Of a DNA stretch of 64,000 nucleotides, positions 15,591 through 24,549 are shown piece by piece; the first letter of the stretch is position 1; each line of letters starts with the position of its first letter. The notes under the pieces were generated by a model. It saw only the letters and a list, made by a program, of their open reading frames with translations, searched no databases and was not told where the DNA came from. Made by a program: the position numbers and the translations under genes. The stretch covers positions 228,135-292,134 of the forward strand of contig NZ_SCVD01000024.1 in assembly GCF_004297125.1 (NCBI RefSeq). Direction: 5' to 3'. The stretch is from Phenylobacterium sp. Lineage in GTDB: Bacteria; Pseudomonadota; Alphaproteobacteria; Caulobacterales; Caulobacteraceae.

Positions 15591-16484
15591 ATGACGGCGC
15601 AAATCATTGACGGGAAGGTCCACGCCGAGCGCGTTCGGGCCGAGGTGACGGCGGAGGTCGCGCGCCTGCGCGCAGAACACGGGCTGCAGCCCGGCCTGGC
15701 CGTGGTGCTGGTGGGCGACGATCCCGGCAGCCAGATCTATGTCAGGTCGAAGGGCGAGCATTCGCTGGCCGCGGGCATGCACTCGGTGACCCACTGCCTG
15801 CCGGCCGACACGCAACAGGCCGAGCTGATGAAGCTGGTGGCCGACCTGAACGCAAATCCCCTGATCCACGGGATCCTGGTGCAGCTTCCGCTGCCCAAGC
15901 ATCTCGACGAAAAGGCGGTGATCGCCGCCATCGACCCTGACAAGGACGTGGACGGCCTGAGCGTCGTGAACGCGGGGCGCCTCGTGGCCGGGCTTCCTTC
16001 GCTGGTGCCTTGTACGCCGAAGGGCTGCATCATCATGCTGAAGGCCACGCTCGGCGACCTGACCGGCAAGCGCGCCGTGGTGGTGGGCCGCTCGCTCCTG
16101 GTGGGCAAGCCGATCGCCCAGCTCCTGCTGGCGGAGGACTGCACGGTCACCATGGCCCACTCTCGGACGGTGGACCTGCCGTCGGTGTGCCGCGAAGCCG
16201 ACATCCTGGTCGCCGCCGTGGGCCGTCCGCGAATGATCCGTGGCGATTGGATCAAGCCAGGCGCCTGCGTCATCGACGTCGGCATCAACCGCGTCCCGTT
16301 CGACGACCCGATCAAGGCGGCGGAGGGCAGGACCAAGGTGGTGGGCGACGTCCACTACAAGGAGGCCCTGGAGGTGGCGGGTGCGATCACGCCCGTTCCG
16401 GGCGGGGTCGGACTGATGACGGTGGCCGTCCTGCTCCAGAACACCGTCACGGCGGCCAAGCGGCAGGCCGGGCTGAAACCCTAG
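15591..16484 (+). CDS. folD: Bifunctional methylenetetrahydrofolate dehydrogenase/cyclohydrolase
   Basis: A 297-residue FolD interconverting 5,10-methylene-, methenyl- and 10-formyl-THF with NADP. Features: YVRSKGEHS with the catalytic Lys near residue 54, [27 protein letters not shown] (NADP-binding loop, ~162-173) and [12 protein letters not shown] near 269. Full length. The 3' end overlaps the convergent Mla lipoprotein gene by 4 bp. Confidence 0.96.
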   Translation: MTAQIIDGKVHAERVRAEVTAEVARLRAEHGLQPGLAVVLVGDDPGSQIYVRSKGEHSLAAGMHSVTHCLPADTQQAELMKLVADLNANPLIHGILVQLPLPKHLDEKAVIAAIDPDKDVDGLSVVNAGRLVAGLPSLVPCTPKGCIIMLKATLGDLTGKRAVVVGRSLLVGKPIAQLLLAEDCTVTMAHSRTVDLPSVCREADILVAAVGRPRMIRGDWIKPGACVIDVGINRVPFDDPIKAAEGRTKVVGDVHYKEALEVAGAITPVPGGVGLMTVAVLLQNTVTAAKRQAGLKP

Positions 16485-17110
16485 CTGGGCTTCGCCTGGG
16501 CGTTGGTCCAGGCGACCACGTCGGCCAGCAGCTCGCCGACCGCCTTGTCGTAGGCCGGCACGATGGCCGTGACCCGGTTGTCGCCGGCCCGAACCCGTTT
16601 CTCGAACAGCTTCTCGCCCAAGAGGCCGCGGTCGGTGGCGCCAGTCATGGCGGCCCGCACGCGGACCACGACGAGCGGCGCGGCCTTGGGACCTCGATCG
16701 TACTGGGTCTCGAAGTTCCGGACGTCCAGGCGCAGGACATAGGCCGCCGTCGCCGGTTCGCCGCGCGCGATCAGCCGCACGTGGCCCCCGTCGGCGTCGA
16801 AGGCCGCGACCACCGCTTCGTCCCAGAGCACGGCGGCCGGCGCCACCCAACGCGTCTCGGCCACATAGGCCGCCTTGCCGTTGGCGATGGTCAGCAGCCG
16901 ATCTCCGGCGGCTTCGCGCTGGAAGGTGCCGCTGGAGCGGAAGACGCCGACGCCGCCCATGGGCGCATCGAGCGCCTCCGCCGCCACCGGCTGGCCGAAG
17001 CGGTAGAGGTGCGCGGGCTTGGTCTTGGGCAGCAGCGAGACGCAGGCGGAAAGGGCCAGCGCGGCGGCGCCGACAGCGGCGAGCCGGAGGAGGGCGGACG
17101 AGCGCATCAT
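16481..17110 (-). CDS. ABC-type transport auxiliary lipoprotein of the Mla operon
   Basis: A 209-residue lipoprotein: lipobox LALSAC (Cys22) after a hydrophobic signal, then a domain of the PqiC/ABC transport auxiliary family ([12 protein letters not shown]..., ILWDEAV-like core, [12 protein letters not shown]). It is the last gene of a four-gene operon and overlaps mlaD by 4 bp. It probably works at the outer membrane to receive or deliver lipid through the MlaD channel. Confidence 0.85.
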   Translation of the reverse strand: MMRSSALLRLAAVGAAALALSACVSLLPKTKPAHLYRFGQPVAAEALDAPMGGVGVFRSSGTFQREAAGDRLLTIANGKAAYVAETRWVAPAAVLWDEAVVAAFDADGGHVRLIARGEPATAAYVLRLDVRNFETQYDRGPKAAPLVVVRVRAAMTGATDRGLLGEKLFEKRVRAGDNRVTAIVPAYDKAVGELLADVVAWTNAQAKPS

Positions 17111-18072
17111 TGGGGCACCTTCACTTCCTCGGCCTTGCCTTTGCCCAGCGCGCCGGTCGGGTTGGACTGGACCTCGTTGATCAGCCGTTCCAGCGACTCG
17201 GCGGTCGTCTGGAGCTGGATCACCGCCGAGGTCACCTGCGGCAGGCCATTGGTGGCGAAGTCGGCGGTCGGGCCCTGAAGGCGGTCGATCATGGTGCGGG
17301 CGTCCTTGGCGGCGGCCTTGGCCTCATCGGCCGCGTCGGCCAGGTTGCTGATCGCCCGCTTGCCGTCCCCGTCGATCACACCGCGGGTAGAGGCGGACAG
17401 CTTGCCGAGCTCGTCGGCGGCGGTGTCGATCCGCTGCAGCGCGCTCTGGGCGTCGGCCAGGATCGCCTTGCGCTCCCGCAGCTCGGCGGTGAACGCCTGG
17501 GCGTCCGACAACGACGCCGAGAACGTCTTGATGTTCTGGTCGGAGAGCACGCGGTTGACCCGGTCCAGCGCCTCGATGGTGCGGGTCAGCACGGTGCCGC
17601 CGCCCTCCAGCAGGTCGGAGATGGCGCTGCGCTGGCTGCGGATCACGGGAATGCAGTCGCGGCCCAAGCCCAGACGCTCGCAGCGGGGCTTGTCCGCCTC
17701 CTTCAACAGCTGGCGCGTGCCGGTGCCGGCGGTGATCTGCACGTAGTTCAGGCCGGTGATGCCCTGCGGCTCCAGGGTGGCGTAGCTGTCGACGCGAATC
17801 GGCACGTCTTCGGTCACCCGTACCCGTGCGATCACGTTGCGGGGGTTGAACTTGTCCAGCGCGATCTTGGTGACCTCGCCCACCTTGATGCCGTTGAAAT
17901 GGACTTCGCCGCCCTCGTTCAGACCGCGGACCGGCCCCTGGAAGACGATGTCGTACAGGTCGTACTCGGCGTTGATCCGCACCCGGGCCAGCCAGACCAC
18001 GAAGACGACCAGCGCCACCGTCAGGATCAGGGTGGAAAGCCCCACCAGGGCGTAGTTGGCGTTTCTTTCCAT
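17107..18072 (-). CDS. mlaD: MlaD family MCE-domain substrate-binding protein
   Basis: A 321-residue protein: N-terminal TM anchor (residues ~7-29), MCE/MlaD domain (~40-120, FQGPVRGLNEGGEVHFNGIKVGEV) and a long helical C-terminus, as in alphaproteobacterial MlaD proteins. The start at 18072 overlaps the mlaF stop as ATGA. MlaD hexamers carry phospholipid across the periplasm. It is embedded in the operon mlaE-mlaF-mlaD-lipoprotein. Confidence 0.9.
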   Translation of the reverse strand: MERNANYALVGLSTLILTVALVVFVVWLARVRINAEYDLYDIVFQGPVRGLNEGGEVHFNGIKVGEVTKIALDKFNPRNVIARVRVTEDVPIRVDSYATLEPQGITGLNYVQITAGTGTRQLLKEADKPRCERLGLGRDCIPVIRSQRSAISDLLEGGGTVLTRTIEALDRVNRVLSDQNIKTFSASLSDAQAFTAELRERKAILADAQSALQRIDTAADELGKLSASTRGVIDGDGKRAISNLADAADEAKAAAKDARTMIDRLQGPTADFATNGLPQVTSAVIQLQTTAESLERLINEVQSNPTGALGKGKAEEVKVPQ

Positions 18073-18902
18073 CAGTCTTTCGTCCCACTTCGGGCGTCGC
18101 GAGCCGCGCGGCCCCGGGGTCCCAGGAAATATTCTCGGATCCACGGATGATCTGAACGCTCAAGCTCGTGAACCGGCGCCGTGGCGACCACGTGCTTGTC
18201 CGCCAGGACGGCGACGCGGTCGGTGATCTCGTAGAGGGAGTCGAGGTCGTGGGTGATCATGAACACCGTAAGGTCCAGGCTGTCGGCCAGGTCGCGGATC
18301 AGTTCGTCGAAGGCGGCCGCCCCGATCGGGTCGAGGCCGGAAGTGGGTTCGTCCAGGAACAGCAGCTCGGGGTCCAGCGCCAGGGCCCGGGCCAGGCCGG
18401 CGCGCTTCCTCATGCCGCCCGACAGCTCGGCAGGTTTCAGCGACCCGGCGTCCGGGCGCAGGCCCACCATGGCGATCTTCAGGTCGGCCAGCTCATGCGC
18501 CTCGCGGCGGGACAGTTTGGTGTGCTCGAACATCGGCGCGGCGACGTTCTCCCGGACGGTCAGGTTGGAGAACAGCGCGCCCCCCTGGAACAGCACGCCC
18601 CAGGACCGCTCCAACGCGCTCCAGCGCCGGCGCGAGGCCCGCCACAGCTGCTGGCCGAAGACGGTGACCTCGCCCTCGTCCGGATCGCGCAGGCCGATGA
18701 TGGTGTTGAGCAGCACCGACTTGCCCGTCCCCGAGCCTCCGACGACGCCCAGCACTTCCCCGCGCTTGACGGTCAGGTCCAGGTTCTGGTGGACCACGTG
18801 GTCGCCGAACACGGACGACAGGCCCTTTACCTCGATCGCGGGACCGGATTGGTCCAGCAGCTCCTCGTCGGAGAGGGCGCCTTCCTTGCGGACGTCCGTC
18901 AT
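18072..18902 (-). CDS. mlaF: Mla ABC transporter ATP-binding protein
   Basis: A 276-residue ABC ATPase. Walker A GGSGTGKSVLLN, ABC signature LSGGMRKRAGLARAL and Walker B LLFLDEPTSGLD are intact, and the H-loop is seen in FMITHDLDSL. The sequence and partners match MlaF, which energises lipid transport at the inner membrane. Start overlaps the mlaE stop by 4 bp. Confidence 0.93.
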   Translation of the reverse strand: MTDVRKEGALSDEELLDQSGPAIEVKGLSSVFGDHVVHQNLDLTVKRGEVLGVVGGSGTGKSVLLNTIIGLRDPDEGEVTVFGQQLWRASRRRWSALERSWGVLFQGGALFSNLTVRENVAAPMFEHTKLSRREAHELADLKIAMVGLRPDAGSLKPAELSGGMRKRAGLARALALDPELLFLDEPTSGLDPIGAAAFDELIRDLADSLDLTVFMITHDLDSLYEITDRVAVLADKHVVATAPVHELERSDHPWIREYFLGPRGRAARDARSGTKD

Positions 18903-20026
18903 ATGTCGAGCTGCATGTAGATGAGGGCGAAGGCGGCATCGATCATGATGACGGCGAAGATGGCGTGGACCACGGCCGCCGTCACGCGCTGGCCCAGCGA
19001 TTGGACGTCACCGCCCACCAGCAGGCCCTGGCGACAGCCGATGCCGGCCACGACGCCCGCCATCACCGGGGCCTTGGAAAGCGCCACCCAGAAATGGGTG
19101 ACGCCCACATTGTCGACGATCCGCTGCAGGAAGAACGTCGGGCCCAGGCCGAGCGTGGTCCACACTACCATCAGCCCGCCCAGCAGGCCGGCCAGGGTGG
19201 CGACGAAGGTCAGCAGCGGGATGGTCACCAGCAGCGCCACGAAGCGCGGCAGGACCAGGGCCTCGAACGGATCGACGCCCATCACCTGCATGGCGTCGAC
19301 CTCCTGCTGCATCTTCATCGAGCCCAGTTCGGCGGCGAAGGCAGAGGCCGAGCGGCCCGACAGCAGCACCGCCGTGATCACGATGTTGAATTCGCGGATC
19401 ATCGACACGCCGATCAGTTCGACGACGAACACCTCGGCCCCGAACTGGCGCAGCATGTTGACGCCCAGCAGGGCGACCACGGCGCCGATGAAGAGGGTGG
19501 TGATCGCCACGATCGGGATCGCGTCCAGCCCGGCCCGCTCCATCTGGGTGAAGATCGGCGCCCAGCGGACCCGGTGCGGGGCGACCACCAGGTTGACCAG
19601 CGATCGCCCGGACACCACCAGCAGGTGGCCCAGGAAGCCCATGGTGGTGATGAACTCGACGCCCAGGTCGACGACCCCGCGGCCGATGCGGATGGTCAGG
19701 TTGTGGAAGCCCTTCGGCTCCTTGCGCACCACCGGCTCGACGCGGACCGCGTTGTCCACCAGCTCTAGCAGGCGGCGGGTCTCCGGCCGGGCGTTCACGC
19801 GCTCGAGGCTGAAGTCGCGGCCCACGGCGCGGATCGCCGCATAGGCGCCGGCCGTGTCCATCCGCCGGACCTGGGTGAGATCGAACGTCACGCCCTGCCG
19901 GCCGCGCAGCTCCTGGGCCAGGGCGTCGCCGACGCCGCCCAGCAGGTTGGTCGTCCAGTCGCCGCTGAGGACCACCGTGGGGCGATCCGTCGCGGCCTGC
20001 ATCTGGAAGTCGGCGGGCTTCTCCAT
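18899..20026 (-). CDS. mlaE: Mla ABC transporter permease with N-terminal STAS domain
   Basis: A 375-residue permease. Residues ~1-95 form a STAS-like domain (TVVLSGDWTTNLLGG..., FDLTQVRRMDTAGAYA); residues ~110-375 are the MlaE permease with several TM helices (SMKMQQEVDAMQVMGVDPFEALVLPRF is the coupling region). In E. coli the STAS function is a separate MlaB protein, while here it is fused, as in many alphaproteobacteria. First gene of the operon; its promoter should lie in 20027-20278. Confidence 0.92.
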   Translation of the reverse strand: MEKPADFQMQAATDRPTVVLSGDWTTNLLGGVGDALAQELRGRQGVTFDLTQVRRMDTAGAYAAIRAVGRDFSLERVNARPETRRLLELVDNAVRVEPVVRKEPKGFHNLTIRIGRGVVDLGVEFITTMGFLGHLLVVSGRSLVNLVVAPHRVRWAPIFTQMERAGLDAIPIVAITTLFIGAVVALLGVNMLRQFGAEVFVVELIGVSMIREFNIVITAVLLSGRSASAFAAELGSMKMQQEVDAMQVMGVDPFEALVLPRFVALLVTIPLLTFVATLAGLLGGLMVVWTTLGLGPTFFLQRIVDNVGVTHFWVALSKAPVMAGVVAGIGCRQGLLVGGDVQSLGQRVTAAVVHAIFAVIMIDAAFALIYMQLDI

Positions 20027-20278
20027 ACTGGCGTTGTTTCGGGCTGCGGGGCGGCTGTCCAGCCCTGGCCGCCGAATTCAGTCTCCCTCTTGGCCCAGGC
20101 GCCTTACAGAGACAGCGCCAGGACCCAACGTCCATATGGCGAAGGTTGTTCCGCACACATGATTTCGCGATCCAGAGCCCTCTACGGCAACGCTCAGCCA
20201 AGTTTTGGTCCAAGTCCGCTGGGTAAGCATCCGGAAGTCCCGCTGCGGACCCGAGTCGCTAGCGTAGGAGTGGAGAGA

Positions 20279-20590
20279 GTGACGCAACAGATCGACCTCG
20301 CGGGGGCCTCGGGCGCGCGCTATCGCTACAGCCCCCTGGACGAAAACCGCTTCCTGCCGCCGGCGGGAGCGAACTACGTCATCGCCGAACTGACCGAGGA
20401 AGGGCCGAAAGTGGTCTACGCCGGTGAGACCGACAACCTGGCCAGCCAGACCTGGCGCTCGGACCTGGAGAAGGCGCGGCGCAAATATTCCGACGCCACG
20501 GTGCTCACCCGCCTCAACGTCACCCGCGCGGTCCGGGAGGCCGAGCGGGCCGACCTGATCGAGCACTATCATCCGCCGTTGAACGGGTAG
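20279..20590 (+). CDS. Small GIY-YIG-like protein
   Basis: A 103-residue protein read from GTG 20279 (an alternative GTG lies at 20270). The pattern NYVIAELTEEGPKVVYAGET, then a conserved Arg/Glu helix (VREAERADLIEHYHPPLNG), looks like a shortened or degenerate GIY-YIG nuclease fold, with NYV in place of GIY. Nuclease activity is uncertain. It is divergent from the Mla operon and 23 bp ahead of the DUF218 gene. Confidence 0.6.
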   Translation: MTQQIDLAGASGARYRYSPLDENRFLPPAGANYVIAELTEEGPKVVYAGETDNLASQTWRSDLEKARRKYSDATVLTRLNVTRAVREAERADLIEHYHPPLNG

Positions 20591-20613
20591 CCGGAGCGCC
20601 GCATGGTCGGGGC

Positions 20614-21114
20614 GTGACCGCCGCGCCCCTGATCGTCGTCTTCGGCGCCGTCGTGCGACCCGACGGCAGCCCGTCGCCGTCGCTGCTGCGACGGATCGGC
20701 TATGGGCTGGAGGCGGCGCGCGAATATCCCGACGCGCCGATCCTGTGTTCGGGCGGCGTCCGCGTTCCCGGCCTGTCCGAGGCCCTGGTGATAGCGGAGG
20801 TGCTGCGGGCGAGGGGCGTGCCGCCCGGGCGCCTGATCCTCGACGAGAAGAGCCGCAACACGCTCGAGAATGTGGCTGCGGCCGCGGCCCAGGTCGAGAC
20901 GGGCGGCCATCCGCACGTCGTGGCCTGCAGCGACGCCTATCATTTGCCGCGCATCCGATTGCTGCTGGCGCTGCACGGGGTGAAGAGCCGGCCGTGGCCC
21001 TGCCGGGAGCGGCCGCCGCTTGGGCAGGGCCTGGCCATGGGCCTGCGCGAATGCCTGGCGGTCCCGCACAGCCTGGCGCGCGCGATGGCGCGGCGCCGGC
21101 GACGCGCGTCATAG
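20614..21114 (+). CDS. YdcF/ElyC family protein (DUF218)
   Basis: A 166-residue DUF218 protein. Core motifs: LIVVFGAVVRPDG at the N-terminus, PILCSGGVRVPGLSEA, LDEKSRNTLENV (the conserved SxxTxEN motif) and CSDAYHLPRI. Members are linked to envelope or nucleotide-sugar metabolism; the biochemical role is open. The start is GTG 20614. There is no N-terminal TM segment here, unlike ElyC. Confidence 0.85.
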   Translation: MTAAPLIVVFGAVVRPDGSPSPSLLRRIGYGLEAAREYPDAPILCSGGVRVPGLSEALVIAEVLRARGVPPGRLILDEKSRNTLENVAAAAAQVETGGHPHVVACSDAYHLPRIRLLLALHGVKSRPWPCRERPPLGQGLAMGLRECLAVPHSLARAMARRRRRAS

Positions 21115-21144
21115 TGCTGTCCAAGTCCCGCTGAAGTGTGAGCC

Positions 21145-21957
21145 ATGGCTTCCGAACCGGACAATCCTTTCGCCCGCAACAGCGCCTGGCCGCAGATGCC
21201 GCAGGCGCCGTTCCGCGTCGGGCCGCTGCCCAAGACCGGGCCAGCGCCCCCATCGGAACCCACGGCCCCGGAGCCCGCGCGCCAGACCGTGACGCCAGTG
21301 TTCACCCGCCCGGCGGGGCCGGCCGCCTTCTCCGGCCTGCCCAGGGCCATGCCGCCGGCCGCGCCGCCGCCTGCCGAGACGCGCGTCGAGCCTGCGCCCG
21401 CAGCGCCGTCCGCGCCGGAACCGGTCGCCGAAACGCCGCCTGAACCGGCCGCGCCGCCGGAACCCTACGTCGAGCTCGCCCCTGTCATCGTACAGCCGCT
21501 GGGCGCGTCGCGTCGGGCCCCGCCGCGCAAGTCGCCCGTCCCCGCCATCGCCGCCACGGTGGTCGGCCTCGGCGCGGTGCTGGGCATCGCCTATGCGCTG
21601 AGCCGCGGCCAGGAAGCCGCCCTGAAGGCGCCCGTGGCCTCGCCGCCCGCGGCGGTCGCCATGCCGCCGGCGCCGACCCTCGCGCCGACCTCGCAACCCG
21701 CCGTCGAAACCCCGGCCGTGGCGCCGCCCGCCAAGGTCGCGGCGGTGTCCCGGCCGCCGAGCCGTGCGGCCGCCCCGCCGCCCCGGCTGGTCGTGCCTTC
21801 GGCGCCCGCGACCGACGAGGCCGCCAGCGCGCCCGTGCTCGCATTGCCGCCCGCCGCCGCGACGCCAACCGTCCAACCGCAGCCGCAGCCGCAGCCGACC
21901 TACACGCCGCCGGCGGCGCCGGATCCGAACGCGCCTATGACCACCCGGCGGGACTGA
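21145..21957 (+). CDS. Proline/alanine-rich single-TM protein
   Basis: A 270-residue protein of low complexity: Pro/Ala-rich N-terminal ~130 residues, one hydrophobic helix (PAIAATVVGLGAVLGIAYAL, ~133-152) and a Pro/Ala-rich C-terminus with a PQPQPQP tract. No recognised domain. The shape is that of an envelope-spanning or cell-division-associated linker, but this is inference. Compositional bias makes homology calls unsafe; the coding frame itself is clear. Confidence 0.65.
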   Translation: MASEPDNPFARNSAWPQMPQAPFRVGPLPKTGPAPPSEPTAPEPARQTVTPVFTRPAGPAAFSGLPRAMPPAAPPPAETRVEPAPAAPSAPEPVAETPPEPAAPPEPYVELAPVIVQPLGASRRAPPRKSPVPAIAATVVGLGAVLGIAYALSRGQEAALKAPVASPPAAVAMPPAPTLAPTSQPAVETPAVAPPAKVAAVSRPPSRAAAPPPRLVVPSAPATDEAASAPVLALPPAAATPTVQPQPQPQPTYTPPAAPDPNAPMTTRRD

Positions 21958-21967
21958 CCGGCCCGGC

Positions 21968-22606
21968 TCAACCCGTGGGCGGGAGCGTCACCGAGAAGGG
22001 TTTGCTGACGGCCTGGAAGACCGGCAAGGCCTCGCAGCGGGCGGCATGGGCCGTGAGCGCGGGCCAACGCTCAGCGTCCAACAGGTCGGCGTGCGCCTCG
22101 CCCACGAACCGCAGGACGCAGCCGACCGCGATGTCGGCGTGGCCGATCCCGGCGCCGAACCACCAGTCGCCTGACCGGCCCGCGCGGTCGGCCTCCAGCG
22201 CGTCGAGGACGCCGGCGATCTGCGCGCGGCAGCGCTCCACCCACACCGGCGTGCTGCGCTGGTGGATGGCGCGTTCGTAGACCAGGCTGACGGCCTTGTC
22301 GGCGAGGCCGGTGGCCAACGCCTGGACCTTCAGCGCCTGGCGGCGCTCGACGCCGGTGCGCGCGATGAGCCCCCTGTCCGGCCCGGCCAGATCGTCCAGC
22401 CAGTCGAGGATCGCACCGCTTTCCAGCAGCGCCTCGCCGTCGTCGGTCACCAGGGTCGGGACGCGCCGCAGGGGATTGATCGCCGCGATCTTCTCGGCGT
22501 CGCCGAACACCGACCAGGGCCGATGCTCGTAGTCGAACCCGTAGAGCCTCAGCGCCACCGCCACCCGCCGCACGAACGGGCTGTCGTACTGTCCGATCAG
22601 GATCAT
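21968..22606 (-). CDS. Glutathione S-transferase family protein
   Basis: A 212-residue GST: N-terminal thioredoxin-like domain beginning MILIGQYDSPFVRRVAVALR, with SPF at the active-site turn, VPTLVTDDGEALLESGAI contacting glutathione, and a helical C-domain (HADIAVGCVLRF). This is a different subfamily from the GST at 13480. Convergent with the Pro/Ala-rich gene, with a 10-bp gap. Confidence 0.88.
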   Translation of the reverse strand: MILIGQYDSPFVRRVAVALRLYGFDYEHRPWSVFGDAEKIAAINPLRRVPTLVTDDGEALLESGAILDWLDDLAGPDRGLIARTGVERRQALKVQALATGLADKAVSLVYERAIHQRSTPVWVERCRAQIAGVLDALEADRAGRSGDWWFGAGIGHADIAVGCVLRFVGEAHADLLDAERWPALTAHAARCEALPVFQAVSKPFSVTLPPTG

Positions 22607-22652
22607 GCCTGGTCCCCCTTGCCACGCCGCATTTAGGGGCGCGGCGCGCGTT

Positions 22653-23552
22653 TCAAAAGAACCGGACGCCTGGCCGCAGCACGATCTGGAACAGGGCGAG
22701 CAGCAGGCCGAGGGCGACCAGCAGGGCTGCGATGGACCAGCGGGGCGAGGGCGGCCCGGCCGGGCCCCGCGGCGCAGGCCACGACCACGCCAGCAGCCAG
22801 GCCGCGGCGACCCCCGTCGCCACCACCGGCGGGAACAGGATCTCGATCATCGGTCCCGGCACGCGGAACGGGACGATCAGGGCGATGGCCGCCAGCGCCG
22901 GCAGCACGGCGTAGCGCAGGACGGTCCGCGCCCGCCCCCGCGGCGCCTGGGTGTCGGCGCCGGGGACCATCGTCAGGAAGAGCGGGGCCACGAGGCCGCA
23001 GGTCAGGACCATGGCGATCATGGCGGCGACCGAGGCGGCCAGCTTCGAAGCGGCCGGGAATCCCAGGTAGGTCATCGCCCGCCCAACGTCGTTCTGCGGG
23101 ATCACCGTGCCGATCAGCAGCTGCGGCAAGGCCTCCAGCAGGCCCAGCAGCGCCATCCAGACGACGAACAGCCGCAGCGCCAGCCACCGTGGCGGCCGGC
23201 GCGTCGCCCAGAGGATGAAGCCGAGGCCCACGATCACGGTGGCCAGCGCGCCCGTCCCCTGGAACAGCTCGGCCAACGGGTTCTGGCCGGTCCAGGCATG
23301 GTTGTTGTGGAACAGCGTCGGCTTCAGGCCGGGCGTCAGCGCCTTGGGGACCACCAGGAACAGTTCCTGCACGAAGAACACCACGTTGAACGCCAGCGCA
23401 TAGGCCAGCGTCGAGGCGAGGCTCAGACCCCAGTCCCAGGGCGACCGCGGCCCTGTCGCCCGCGGGCTCCGAAGCAGCATGACCAGCGACCAGAGCACGG
23501 GCGCGCCCAGGAACACGGCGGCCATCGCCAGGACGATTTCGGCGGAACTCAT
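22653..23552 (-). CDS. Polytopic membrane protein of unknown function
   Basis: A 299-residue integral membrane protein with about seven or eight hydrophobic segments spread over its whole length. A polar loop near residues 83-98 holds HNNHAWTGQNPLAE, the most conserved-looking part. I do not recognise the family; the histidines could bind metal or heme. Divergent from the SDR gene across 129 bp, and about 46 bp upstream of the GST on the same strand. Confidence 0.75.
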   Translation of the reverse strand: MSSAEIVLAMAAVFLGAPVLWSLVMLLRSPRATGPRSPWDWGLSLASTLAYALAFNVVFFVQELFLVVPKALTPGLKPTLFHNNHAWTGQNPLAELFQGTGALATVIVGLGFILWATRRPPRWLALRLFVVWMALLGLLEALPQLLIGTVIPQNDVGRAMTYLGFPAASKLAASVAAMIAMVLTCGLVAPLFLTMVPGADTQAPRGRARTVLRYAVLPALAAIALIVPFRVPGPMIEILFPPVVATGVAAAWLLAWSWPAPRGPAGPPSPRWSIAALLVALGLLLALFQIVLRPGVRFF

Positions 23553-23681
23553 GCGGCGATCGACCCCTGCGCTTTTGCGGCGCGCGCGATAGAGCCCTCA
23601 AATCCTTTCGCAGGAAAGGGGATTGAACCGGTTGCTCCCGACATAGAAGCTCGGCCGCATATTGGCGGGCGGGAGGCGACA

Positions 23682-24539
23682 ATGGCGCGATCTGTGGTGA
23701 TCACCGGGGTCTCGACCGGCATCGGGCTGGCGGCGACCCGGGTGCTGGCGGGCAAGGGCTTCCATGTGTTCGGCAGCGTGCGGAAGGCCGAGGATGGCGC
23801 CCGGCTGAAGGCCGAATTCGGGGAGGCCTTCACTCCGCTCGTATTCGACGTCACCGACGCGACGGCGGCGCAGGCCGCGGCCGAGCTGGTCGAGGCCGCC
23901 TTGGCCGGCGCCACCCTGGCCGGCCTGGTCAACAATGCCGGCATCGCCGTGGCCGGCCCGCTGCTCTACCTGCCGATCGACGAGTTCAGACACCAGCTCG
24001 AGGTGAACCTCACCGGGGTGGTGATCGCCACCCAGGCTTTCGCGCCGCTGCTGGGCGCGCGGGCGCCGGCCGTCCGAGACCCTGGGCGGATCGTCAACAT
24101 CTCCTCGGTGGGCGGGCGCACCGCCAATCCGTTCATGGCTCCCTACAACGTCTCGAAGTTCGGGCTGGAGGGCCTCTCGGAATCCCTGCGCCGCGAGCTG
24201 TTGCCCTTCGGCGTGGACGTGGTCGTGGTCGCGCCTGGCGCTGTGGCGACGCCGATCTGGGACAAGGCCGACCAGGTGGACGTGAGCCGATACGCCAACA
24301 CCCCCTACGCCGCCGCCCTGGAGCGGATCCGCGCCTACATGCTGCAGCTGGGCCGCACGGGCCTGCCGCCGGAGAAGATCGGCGAGGTGATCCATCACGC
24401 CCTGACCGCGCCCCGGCCCAAGGTCCGCTACACGGTCGCGCCGGACATGCTGCAGATCTTCCTGGGCGAGCACCTGCCCAAGCGGATGCTGGACCGCATC
24501 GTGGGCAAGCGCCTGGGCCTGCTGCCGCCGGCCGCGTGA
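23682..24539 (+). CDS. SDR family NAD(P)-dependent oxidoreductase
   Basis: A 285-residue classical short-chain dehydrogenase. TGVSTGIGLA (residues 8-17) is the TGxxxGIG cofactor loop; LVNNAGIA, the catalytic Ser region VNISSVGG and YNVSK (Tyr/Lys) follow. The sequence resembles the retinol/estradiol dehydrogenase-like bacterial SDRs; the substrate is unknown. Start ATG 23682 is preceded by GGGAGG. Confidence 0.93.
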   Translation: MARSVVITGVSTGIGLAATRVLAGKGFHVFGSVRKAEDGARLKAEFGEAFTPLVFDVTDATAAQAAAELVEAALAGATLAGLVNNAGIAVAGPLLYLPIDEFRHQLEVNLTGVVIATQAFAPLLGARAPAVRDPGRIVNISSVGGRTANPFMAPYNVSKFGLEGLSESLRRELLPFGVDVVVVAPGAVATPIWDKADQVDVSRYANTPYAAALERIRAYMLQLGRTGLPPEKIGEVIHHALTAPRPKVRYTVAPDMLQIFLGEHLPKRMLDRIVGKRLGLLPPAA

Positions 24540-24549
24540 CGCCCCGCCG

